Below, piece by piece: positions 33,278-41,229 of a stretch of DNA of 64,000 nucleotides. This DNA is from CAYVZU01 sp964455935 (lineage in GTDB: Bacteria > Fibrobacterota > CAYVZU01). Below the pieces are notes generated by a model that saw only the letters and a list, made by a program, of their open reading frames with translations, made no database searches and was not told the DNA's origin. The stretch is from positions 7,081 to 71,080 of the forward strand of contig CAYVZU010000004.1 in the NCBI GenBank assembly GCA_964455935.1, written 5' to 3'. The translations under genes were made by a program, and so were the position numbers. Position 1 is the first letter of the stretch. Every line of letters begins with the position of its first letter.

Positions 33278-34852
33278 ATGCAGCCCAAAATTTCCGTTAT
33301 CATCGTTACCTACCAGGTTCAGGCGTACCTCGCACAGTGCCTTAATTCACTGGAAGCGGCTTGCCAGGGCCTGGCCGCGGAGGTCGTGATCGTTGATAAC
33401 GCTTCCAACGATGGAACGGCCGAGTTTGTAGCGCAGTCCTATCCCAAGATTCCTCTGATCCGGAATTCCGATAACGTGGGATTTGGCAGGGCCTGCAACC
33501 AGGGGGTCCGGCGCACAACCGGGGAATACGTCCTCTTTCTAAATCCCGATACGATGGTCCAGAACAGTTCTCTTGCGGAGCTCGCTTCTTTTCTCGATCA
33601 TCATCCGGACGCCGGCATCGTGGGTCCGCGTATTCTGGGGCCCGACGGCCGGCTGCAACTGGCCTGTCGGCGCAGCTTTCCGACGCCTGCAGCGGCGCTC
33701 TTTCGTTTACTGGGATTGAGCCGGCTTTTTCCACGGAGCCGGCGCTTGGGACGCTACAATCTCACGTTCCTCGATCCGGAAATCGAGTCGGAGGTCGATG
33801 CGGTTTCCGGTTCGTGCATGATGGTTCGTCGCAGCGCGCTGGACCGGATTGGCGGGTTTGATGAGGAATTCTTTCTCTACGGAGAAGACCTTGATCTTTG
33901 CCACCGCGTCCGAACGGCAGGCTGGAAAATCATGTATACGCCCGCCACCCAGATTGTCCACTTCAAAGGACAAAGCGCGCGGCATAATCCGTTGCGGACC
34001 CGGCTGGCGTTTTACAATGCCATGTTTCTCTTTTCGCGCAAACACGTGGCGGCCCGCCATTCCTTTCTGCCGCGCTGGATCCTGTATGCCGGAATCGCTT
34101 TGAATGCCGCGGCCGGGCTTCTGCGCCTGCCGGGCCGGCACCTGCCTTCCGCCGTCCTGGATCTGGCCCTTCTCAATGCGCTGCTGTTTGGCTTTCTCGA
34201 ACTCTGGTTCCGTCACGTTGGACTAGTCTCGCCCTACGTCGCCCCAAACCGCTATCTTGGGGCCGCTCATCTGACCTTCAGCCTTGTCTGGCTGGGCTGT
34301 CTGGGGGTTGGCGGAGCCTATGGAAGCCGGCGGCAGTGGGTGCTCCGGTCTTTTCGGGCAGGAATGATCGCTTCGCTGCTGACGCTTACCACCGTGTACC
34401 TCTTTCGGCAATTCGCCTTTTCGCGCGCCGCTTTTACGCTGACATCCCTTTTCAGCGTGGCGGCTCTTCCGGGGTGGCGCTGGCTGGTGGACCGGGCCGG
34501 GGCCAAGGGCCTTTTGGCGCCCGAGCATCACGTTTTGGTCGTTGGCGATTCAGCGCAAGTGGCACTGGCCATCCAATCCCTGCGCGGCCCGGCTCATTTG
34601 CGAATCAGCTATCTCGCGCCAGAGGCAGATTGCCATGTTTTCGCCGAACACCTGGGCGCGGCGTCCGCGATTCAAGACATCCTGCGCGCCCGGCGAATCG
34701 ATGAACTAATCTGTTTTGAAAACGCGGTTCCCTACACGCAAATTATCGAGATCATCGCTGCCAAGCACAAGGTGCGCCCGCTGATCCGGCTGGCTTCGAA
34801 ATCGCCCGATGGACGTCTGCTGATGGCGGAACTGGGACAAACCGCGGAATAA
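33278..34852 (+). CDS. GT2 glycosyltransferase fused to membrane and CoA_binding_3-like region
   Basis: 524 residues. About 1-250 is a WbbL-type GT2 (SVIIVTYQVQAYLAQCLNSL, VIVDNASNDGT, FLNPDTMV, GGFDEEFFLYGEDLDLCHRV). Four or more membrane helices follow (about 270-410). The last 110 residues (HVLVVGDSAQVALAIQSLRG, ILRARRIDELICFENAVPYT) look like the Rossmann-like N-terminal part of polyprenyl glycosylphosphotransferases. The catalytic Bac_transf domain is missing. Likely adds rhamnose or a similar sugar to a lipid-linked chain; the role of the tail is unknown. Confidence 0.8.
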   Translation: MQPKISVIIVTYQVQAYLAQCLNSLEAACQGLAAEVVIVDNASNDGTAEFVAQSYPKIPLIRNSDNVGFGRACNQGVRRTTGEYVLFLNPDTMVQNSSLAELASFLDHHPDAGIVGPRILGPDGRLQLACRRSFPTPAAALFRLLGLSRLFPRSRRLGRYNLTFLDPEIESEVDAVSGSCMMVRRSALDRIGGFDEEFFLYGEDLDLCHRVRTAGWKIMYTPATQIVHFKGQSARHNPLRTRLAFYNAMFLFSRKHVAARHSFLPRWILYAGIALNAAAGLLRLPGRHLPSAVLDLALLNALLFGFLELWFRHVGLVSPYVAPNRYLGAAHLTFSLVWLGCLGVGGAYGSRRQWVLRSFRAGMIASLLTLTTVYLFRQFAFSRAAFTLTSLFSVAALPGWRWLVDRAGAKGLLAPEHHVLVVGDSAQVALAIQSLRGPAHLRISYLAPEADCHVFAEHLGAASAIQDILRARRIDELICFENAVPYTQIIEIIAAKHKVRPLIRLASKSPDGRLLMAELGQTAE

Positions 34853-34855
34853 GAA

Positions 34856-34975
34856 ATAGTTGTCAGTTCGCGGTTCGCAGTTCTCGGTGGGGCAAGGCCG
34901 CAAAGTGATGCGCTGTTTTGCTTTGATCCTGTTCCCCTGCGGTCCCAACCGACAACTGAAAACCAAAAACGGAGG
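34856..34975. repeat. imperfect inverted repeat of CAGTTC / TCGGTTGTC-type words
   Basis: Left part (34856-34892) and the reverse complement of the right part (34939-34975) share GTT-(TC)GCAGTT-TCGGT-GGG with several mismatches. Fills the first half of the 319-bp spacer before the HAD gene. Confidence 0.35.
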
Positions 34976-34991
34976 TAACCACACAGGTCCC

Positions 34992-35161
34992 CATGAAACC
35001 ACAGAGAGAAATCCGAGTTAAGAATGAGAACACAGAGGGAATCCTTCTGGCGCGCACCGCGCCGGAGTGGATCTTTTCCCCCTCTGTGTCCTCTTCTCCG
35101 GCCTCAGTGTTTCTCTGTGGTTTCATGATTTTTTCGAGAGACGTGAGTAGTTACAAACGAA
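34992..35161. repeat. MITE-like inverted repeat, CACAGAG family, copy 1
   Basis: Arms CATGAAACCACAGAGA (34992-35007) and TCTCTGTGGTTTCATG (35112-35127) pair perfectly, and inner ACACAGAGGG pairs with CCCTCTGTGT. A tail ACGTGAGTAGTTACAAA follows (about 35141-35157). The same words and tail recur at 39772-39916. Confidence 0.65.
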
Positions 35162-35171
35162 GAACTCTGAA

Positions 35172-35849
35172 ATGATTGTTCTGCTTTGGGACATCGATGG
35201 AACGCTGGTTCGCACCGGAGGGGCCGGGATGGCGGCCCTTACCAATGCCGCGGCCCGGTTCACCGGCAGGCAGGAAGACCTTTCCAGCATCAACCTGGCC
35301 GGAAGCATGGACGGAGATGTCTTTGAAAAAGTATGCGCGCCGCGCGGCATCGACGTGCAGGCCCTGACAGCCGCATACCTCGAGGAGTTGCCTTTATGCC
35401 TGGCACGGGCGAGCGGGCTTGTTCCGCCCGGCGTCCACGCGATGCTCGAAATCACGCATGCATCCGCGCAATTCTGCAATGGGCTTCTGACCGGGAACCT
35501 GCGTCAGGGCGCCGAGATGAAGCTGCGCCATTACGGGATCTGGGACTATTTCCGGTTTGGCGCGTTTGGCGACGAGGGCCGCCTGCGCGCGGATCTGGGC
35601 CCTGTGGCCATGAAGAAAGCCTCCCGCCACACCGGTCTTGCGCTTTTGCCCGAGTCGTTCTGGATCATTGGCGACACGCCGCGCGATGTGGCATGCGCGC
35701 GCGCCTGCGGGTTCCGCTGCCTGGCCGTGGGGACCGGGGTCAGCCCCGCCGAGGAAATCCGGGCGGCAGGACCGGATGCCTTCTTTCCCGATCTGTCGGA
35801 TACGGAAGAAGTGATAAAGGTGCTGAACGAAAAACCAGTTAGTAGATAG
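35172..35849 (+). CDS. HAD-superfamily phosphatase (phosphoglycolate phosphatase-like)
   Basis: 225 residues. HAD motif I LLWDIDGTLVRT, motif II LLTGN (Thr), motif III Lys in MKKASRHTG and motif IV WIIGDTPRDVACA. A helical cap lies after motif I. A small soluble phosphatase; substrate cannot be told. Weak ribosome site; its last codons are inside an inverted repeat. Confidence 0.88.
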   Translation: MIVLLWDIDGTLVRTGGAGMAALTNAAARFTGRQEDLSSINLAGSMDGDVFEKVCAPRGIDVQALTAAYLEELPLCLARASGLVPPGVHAMLEITHASAQFCNGLLTGNLRQGAEMKLRHYGIWDYFRFGAFGDEGRLRADLGPVAMKKASRHTGLALLPESFWIIGDTPRDVACARACGFRCLAVGTGVSPAEEIRAAGPDAFFPDLSDTEEVIKVLNEKPVSR

Positions 35850-35942
35850 GAATTGGTAGATTGCAGTCAAGAATTTTGGGGCAAATCAGAGCAGAAGCAC
35901 TCAGAATTTTCCGAAACCACTAATTCTTATCTACTATCTACA
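35838..35942. repeat. imperfect inverted repeat (TAGTAGATAGGAATT type)
   Basis: Left TAGTAGATAGGAATTGGTAG (from about 35843) matches the reverse complement of the right arm (about 35917-35941), TAGTAGATAAGAATTAGTGG, at most positions. The left arm covers the HAD stop codon; the right arm ends 20 bp before the convergent MBL gene stop. Confidence 0.5.
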
Positions 35943-35961
35943 AACTCCCAATTTCCCCGTT

Positions 35962-36825
35962 TTACTCCCACGGATCCAGCGGACGGGTCTCGATCTGTTT
36001 TCCGATCCAGCCGCCGCGGCCTTTTTCGACCAGGGCAATGGTGCAAACCGGATCGTGCGGCAGCGCGATCATCCAATTTCCGGCGGCCGCCTTCTTTAAA
36101 AATGCCAGCTTGCTGTCATGGGTCAGAGTGGGAAACAATTCGCCGGATTCAAGAACTTTCGGATTCAAATGAAACAAGGTTGGAATGAAATCAGCCGTGA
36201 TTGCAATACCGGACCGGCTGTCCTGAACCATGACGATCTGGTCAGCGCCCGTGTGCCCTCCGATGACCTCGACCCGGATGTTTGGGGCAATTTCGAAGTC
36301 CCCTTGGAGAAGGCGGAGGTCGGCTTCTCTCTCCAGAATCTCGAAATTGCATTTGTTGTAGCAATAGGATGCCAGCGCATGCGGCCGTTGGGCAATTTTC
36401 CATTCCTTACTCTGAATCCAATACCGCGCCTTGCAAAAAACCGGCGAAAGCCGGCCGGAAACCGAAAGGCCGGTGTTCCATCCGCAATGCGAGAAATGCA
36501 GGTGCGTGTTGATCACGTCTGTGATATCGTCCGGCGCCACACCGACGGCCTTGAGCCCTAAAAGCAGGTTGCCGGAGTCGTTGCGGGCATAGAGACGCTG
36601 AAGATCCTTGGGAAGGGGCTTGGCGCCGAACCCCGTATCAACCAGTATGCTTCGTCCATTGCCCCGCAGCAGATAACAGCGCGACGGCACCAAGATCCGA
36701 TTGTTTTCATCGGGAGGGAAATTGCCGGCCCATTGCAGGTAGGGCGTGCACCCGAACAGCGACGAGCCGTCCATGAAAAAGGCGCCGTCATCAATGCAGT
36801 CGATTTCATAGCCGGCAATTTTCAT
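35962..36825 (-). CDS. metallo-beta-lactamase-fold hydrolase with altered metal motif
   Basis: 287 residues from ATG 36825. MBL fold with LVDTGFGAKPL, a first metal motif THLHFSHCGWN, GGHTGADQIVMVQ, ITADFIPTLF and ALPHDP. The usual motif is HxHxDH; here the Asp is Ser (codon TCG), so the second metal site may be weakened or absent. Substrate unknown; quorum-lactonase-like and other hydrolases share this layout. Convergent with the HAD gene. Confidence 0.82.
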   Translation of the reverse strand: MKIAGYEIDCIDDGAFFMDGSSLFGCTPYLQWAGNFPPDENNRILVPSRCYLLRGNGRSILVDTGFGAKPLPKDLQRLYARNDSGNLLLGLKAVGVAPDDITDVINTHLHFSHCGWNTGLSVSGRLSPVFCKARYWIQSKEWKIAQRPHALASYCYNKCNFEILEREADLRLLQGDFEIAPNIRVEVIGGHTGADQIVMVQDSRSGIAITADFIPTLFHLNPKVLESGELFPTLTHDSKLAFLKKAAAGNWMIALPHDPVCTIALVEKGRGGWIGKQIETRPLDPWE

Positions 36826-36918
36826 TGGCCTCCCAATGCTCGCTCTCATGGCTCGACCCGTCCTCCGCAGCCGATCCTGCGGAGGCGGACCAGCTCGGCA
36901 AGAGCGGGCCTCTTTCGC

Positions 36919-39744
36919 TTACGATGACAATTCTTGCTGAAGAAACTTTCCCGTATAGGAACGGGCAACCCGTGCCACCTGCTCGGGAGTTCCTTCCGCG
37001 ATGACTTCCCCACCGCGGTCGCCGCCTTCGGGGCCCAGGTCGATCACCCAGTCAGCGCCCTTGATGACATCCATGTTGTGCTCGATCACCAGCACCGTGT
37101 TTCCCATTGCGACAAGCTCGTTGAGCACCCGCATCAGCATGCGAATATCGTCGAAGTGAAGACCCGTGGTGGGCTCATCCAGAATATAGAAAGTTTTTCC
37201 GGTGCTGCGCTTCGAAAGCTCGGTGGCCAGTTTCACCCGCTGGGCTTCGCCGCCCGAAAGCGTCGTGGCCTGCTGGCCCAAGTGGATATAGCCAAGGCCC
37301 ACCTCGGACAGTGTCTTGAGTTTGCCTTTGGCCTGGGGAATGCTTTCCAAAAAGGCCAATGCCTCATCCACGGTCATCTCCAGCACGTCGGCGATACTCT
37401 TTCCCTTGTAGCGGACATCAAGCGTTTCGCGATTGTAGCGGCGGCCCTTACAGATTTCGCATGGGACATATACATCGGGCAGGAAATGCATTTCAATTTT
37501 TGTAATGCCATCGCCCTTGCAGGCCTCGCAGCGGCCGCCTTTCACATTGAAACTGAATCGCCCCTGGTCGTAACCGCGAATCTTCGCCTCGGGCAATTGC
37601 GAAAACAGGGTGCGGATCGCGTCGAACAATTTGGTGTAGGTGGCCGGATTGGAGCGCGGCGTGCGGCCAATGGGCGACTGATCGATATCGATCACCTTGT
37701 CGATGTGCTCCAAACCCTCGACTTTGCGGTAGGGCAGGGGCTGTTCCTTGGGCGAGTAAAAATGGCGCGCCATGATCGGATAGAGGGTCTCGTTGATCAG
37801 GGTGGATTTTCCCGAGCCCGAAACGCCCGTGATCGCGATCATGCAGCCCAGCGGAAAACGGACATCCACCTCTTTGAGGTTATGGCCGCGCGCGCCTTGC
37901 AGAACAATGGCCCGGCCGTTTCCCGGCCGCCGCTGGGAGGGCGTGGGAATTCTTTCCTTGTCCGAGAGGTATTGCCCCGTAATGGACTGGCTGTTGCGGC
38001 GAATGGCCGCGGGCGTTCCCGCTGCGATCAACTGCCCTCCATGGCGCCCAGCGCCCGGGCCCAAATCGATAACCCAGTCGGCGGATTCCATGGTCTCGCG
38101 ATCATGCTCGACCACGATAACGGTGTTGCCCAAATCGCGCAACCGCAAAAGGGAATCGATCAACCTGCGATTGTCGCGCTGATGCAGGCCGATCGAAGGC
38201 TCGTCGAGAATATAGAGCACACCCACAAGTTGCGAGCCGATCTGGGTGGCCAAGCGTATGCGCTGGGCCTCGCCGCCCGAGAGTGTCCCGGCGGCGCGGT
38301 CCATGGACAGATAATCCAGTCCCACGTTGATGAGAAATCCAAGCCGCTCGCGAATCTCCTTTAAGATCTGGTCGCCAATGGTCCGTTCGCGCTGCGTCAG
38401 GTTCAGCGAAGAAAGCGATTCCTGCAACTGCACAATCGAGTATCGGCAGAGCGTGGCGATGTCCGTGTTGTTGATCTTCACCGCCAGAGCCTCGGGCTTC
38501 AGCCGTTTGCCCCCGCATACCCCGCAGGGCTTGGAGGTCATGAATCCCTCGATCCACTCGCGGATGTCGTCGGAACCCGAGTCCTTATAGCGGCGCAGGA
38601 GGTTCGGAATCACACCCTCGAATGTCCGCTGGAATTCCCCCCGGCCCTTGCCATGCTGAAATTCATATTCGAAATGAATCTCCTGGTCGCCGGTTCCGTA
38701 GAGAATGATTTTCTTGTCCTTGGCGGACAGTTCCTTAAACGGGCGATTCAGGTCGATCCCATAATGTTTCGAGAGAGCTTTGAGCATGGTTCCATAGTAG
38801 CTTCCCTGAACGCCTCCCCACGGGGCCAACGCGCCCTGATTGATCGACAATCGCGGGTCGGGCACGGCCATTTCCGGATCGATCTCCAGCTGCGAACCAA
38901 GCCCTGAGCAGGCCGGGCAGGCGCCATAAGGGCTGTTAAATGAAAACAGGCGCGGCGAGATTTCGTCGTAACTGATGCCGCAGTCCGGACAGGCGAGCTT
39001 TTCGTTGAACAGCCGTTCTTTGCGGCCCTCGGCATCCAGAAGAACCAGTCCATTGGCCAGGGCCAGGCTTGTCTGAAGGCTGTCGGCCAGGCGCTGCCTG
39101 ATTTTATTGCTTACCACCAGGCGGTCCACCACGACTTCGATGTCGTGCTTCCGGGTTTTATCCATCCGGATTTCCTGATCCAGTTCGCACATTTTGCCAT
39201 CAATGCGGACCCGGACATAACCGTCCTTGCGGACCTGTTCCAACAATTCACGGTATTCGCCTTTGCGGCCGCGAATCATGGGCGAGAGAATCTGGATCTT
39301 TGTGCCTTCGGGCAGATTCAACACGGCATCGACCATCTGTTCGATGGTCTGGCTCGAAATGGGCTTGCCGCACTGGTAACAGTGAGGCCGGCCCACCCGG
39401 GCATACAGCAGGCGCAGGTAGTCATACACTTCTGTCACCGTGCCCACCGTCGAGCGGGGATTGCGCTGGCCGGATTTCTGCTCGATCGAAATGGCGGGGG
39501 AAAGGCCGTCGATCGAGTCCACATCAGGCTTCTCCATCAAACCCAGAAACTGGCGGGCATAGGCCGAAAGCGACTCGACATAGCGGCGCTGGCCCTCCGC
39601 GTAAAGCGTATCGAAGGCCAGGGAGGACTTGCCCGACCCCGAAAGCCCGGTAATGACCACCAGCTTGTCGCGCGGGATCTCGACGTCGATATTTTTTAGA
39701 TTGTGTTCGCGGGCCCCGCGAATGAGAATACGGTTTTGTTCCAT
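36919..39744 (-). CDS. uvrA: excinuclease ABC subunit A
   Basis: 941 residues, normal UvrA length. Two ABC modules: Walker A GLSGSGKSS near residue 33 and GVSGSGKST in the second half; signatures LSGGEAQRIRLA and LSGGEAQRVKLA. Zinc fingers are CPDCG...CPACSG and CEACKGDG...CEICKG. It finds bulky DNA lesions for nucleotide excision repair; Mfd, which recruits it, is encoded at 56.3 kb. Confidence 0.98.
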   Translation of the reverse strand: MEQNRILIRGAREHNLKNIDVEIPRDKLVVITGLSGSGKSSLAFDTLYAEGQRRYVESLSAYARQFLGLMEKPDVDSIDGLSPAISIEQKSGQRNPRSTVGTVTEVYDYLRLLYARVGRPHCYQCGKPISSQTIEQMVDAVLNLPEGTKIQILSPMIRGRKGEYRELLEQVRKDGYVRVRIDGKMCELDQEIRMDKTRKHDIEVVVDRLVVSNKIRQRLADSLQTSLALANGLVLLDAEGRKERLFNEKLACPDCGISYDEISPRLFSFNSPYGACPACSGLGSQLEIDPEMAVPDPRLSINQGALAPWGGVQGSYYGTMLKALSKHYGIDLNRPFKELSAKDKKIILYGTGDQEIHFEYEFQHGKGRGEFQRTFEGVIPNLLRRYKDSGSDDIREWIEGFMTSKPCGVCGGKRLKPEALAVKINNTDIATLCRYSIVQLQESLSSLNLTQRERTIGDQILKEIRERLGFLINVGLDYLSMDRAAGTLSGGEAQRIRLATQIGSQLVGVLYILDEPSIGLHQRDNRRLIDSLLRLRDLGNTVIVVEHDRETMESADWVIDLGPGAGRHGGQLIAAGTPAAIRRNSQSITGQYLSDKERIPTPSQRRPGNGRAIVLQGARGHNLKEVDVRFPLGCMIAITGVSGSGKSTLINETLYPIMARHFYSPKEQPLPYRKVEGLEHIDKVIDIDQSPIGRTPRSNPATYTKLFDAIRTLFSQLPEAKIRGYDQGRFSFNVKGGRCEACKGDGITKIEMHFLPDVYVPCEICKGRRYNRETLDVRYKGKSIADVLEMTVDEALAFLESIPQAKGKLKTLSEVGLGYIHLGQQATTLSGGEAQRVKLATELSKRSTGKTFYILDEPTTGLHFDDIRMLMRVLNELVAMGNTVLVIEHNMDVIKGADWVIDLGPEGGDRGGEVIAEGTPEQVARVARSYTGKFLQQELSS

Positions 39745-39771
39745 GCGTTTATGCGAGATAAGTTAGAAAAA

Positions 39772-39916
39772 TACTACTCACCACAGAGACGCAGAAATTA
39801 CAGAGAAAGAAGGATCTTGGGCAAAGCTTTTCTAGGAAAAGTCTTCTTCTCTGCGATAACCTCTGTGTGCGCCGCGACTCTGCGGGATGACTTCTTTCCA
39901 ACACGTGAATAGTTAC
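39772..39916. repeat. MITE-like inverted repeat, CACAGAG family, copy 2
   Basis: Ends TACTACTCAC (39772-39781) and GTGAATAGTTA (39905-39915) are inverted near-copies. Inside, CACAGAGACGCAGAAATTACAG pairs with CTCTGCGATAACCTCTGTGTG of the right half. The right end ACGTGAATAGTTACGAAA matches the tail of copy 1 (ACGTGAGTAGTTACAAA). No coding capacity. Confidence 0.65.
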
Positions 39917-40054
39917 GAAAAGATAATCAATTGCGACGGGTGGGAAGTGCGGCAAACCAGTCAGAGCGCGCCTGGTCACCCATGCGCTTGGGTCATGCGG
40001 GGGCGAGGCGTCCAGCTGCTATCTCAAAATGCGTTGCATCCCTGGCGTGATGCT

Positions 40055-41116
40055 CTACATTCTCCGATACAACTCCACCAGCTTCTCCCGCGTGAGAATG
40101 TTGCGGAAGTCCGGGCCTAGTGCGTGCGTCAGCGCGCGTTCGAGCCGATAGGCCATTTCGATCATTTTATCCATTTGCTCGCTTGTAGCCTTGGCGGTCA
40201 CATTCGCGGGCAGCGCGATGCGGTGCTCGGCGAGCATGGCATGAAACTTCCGCACATCGGTTCCATAAAACTCGCCAAGCTGGTTAAATACGATCGAGTT
40301 GGCCAGGCCATGGCGAATCCCAAAGACCAGGCTTAGTCCGTACGACATGGCATGGCAGACACCCACCTCGGCATTGGCCACCGAGCAACCGCCCAAATAC
40401 GAGGCGACCATCAGCTCGCCGTAATTCTTTTCCCGAAGAAAAAAGCTCTCCATCATTTCTTTTGACTTTGAGGCAAATCCCTTTCCGATCTCGTTGATCA
40501 GGGACCCGTTCAACGACTCGACACAATGAATGAAGCAGTCCATGGCCGTGTAGAATTCCTGCTCGCGCTCCACGGTTGACAGGAGTTCCGGGTCCATGAT
40601 GATGGCGTCGTATATGCTCTGGTCGCTGTTGATGCCCAGCTTTTTGACGGGACCCACCAGAACGCAGGTGCGGGTGGCTTCAGCTCCGGTCCCCGAGAGC
40701 GTGGGGACCGCCAGTTTGGCAATCGCATTCTGCCTGGGGAGATCATAGCCTTGGTAGTCGGCCGACGAGCCTTCGTTTGTGAGCATGATCGAAACGGCCT
40801 TGGCGATGTCCATGGTCGAGCCGCCGCCAATGCCCACCACAACCGCAGGCAGATCCTTTCGCTGGGTCAGAACCTGATCGCGAATGGAATCAACCTGGCC
40901 GGTCCGGGGCTCGTGGTCCGAGATGTCAGCTTCAATCACCAGATCCTTGGGTGTCGGCTTCAGGCGCGCTTTTAACCCGGTCCGGCCATGTACCGCGTCA
41001 ATGATATAGAGTACATAGCCATCAGTTGCGGCGAAAAGCTCATGCAGAGCGGCTGGCAAATCATTGAAGGATCCGGGGCCGAAAACGATGCGGGGGACCA
41101 GTTTTGTGACTTTCAT
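40055..41116 (-). CDS. iron-containing alcohol dehydrogenase family protein (KdnB-like)
   Basis: 353 residues. NAD-binding GGGSTMDIAKAV, TLSGTGAEAT, and the metal-binding segments AMDCFIHCVESLNG, VCHAMSYGL and GIRHGLANS of type III alcohol dehydrogenases. Length and the pattern RIVFGPGSFNDLP resemble KdnB, the Kdo 8-oxidase of Kdo8N synthesis. No KdnA-type aminotransferase is nearby, so substrate stays open. Divergent from the GH130 gene with a 113-bp spacer. Confidence 0.85.
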   Translation of the reverse strand: MKVTKLVPRIVFGPGSFNDLPAALHELFAATDGYVLYIIDAVHGRTGLKARLKPTPKDLVIEADISDHEPRTGQVDSIRDQVLTQRKDLPAVVVGIGGGSTMDIAKAVSIMLTNEGSSADYQGYDLPRQNAIAKLAVPTLSGTGAEATRTCVLVGPVKKLGINSDQSIYDAIIMDPELLSTVEREQEFYTAMDCFIHCVESLNGSLINEIGKGFASKSKEMMESFFLREKNYGELMVASYLGGCSVANAEVGVCHAMSYGLSLVFGIRHGLANSIVFNQLGEFYGTDVRKFHAMLAEHRIALPANVTAKATSEQMDKMIEMAYRLERALTHALGPDFRNILTREKLVELYRRM

Positions 41117-41229
41117 ATAAACTCCCGATTCACATGGGTGTTGTCAAACCAAAATATATTCTACTGCATGCAATCTAAAGGAACTCGGGACAACTGTGCC
41201 CGGTCTGTCTTTCTAGTATCTTCAGCACC

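Noticed and set aside
36934..38364. Long plus-strand open frame opposite uvrA
   Set aside because: It lies wholly antisense to a clear uvrA gene in GC-rich DNA and has no recognisable domain. The same applies to long frames opposite mfd (57119-58606) and opposite the DNRLRE gene (42995-44320).
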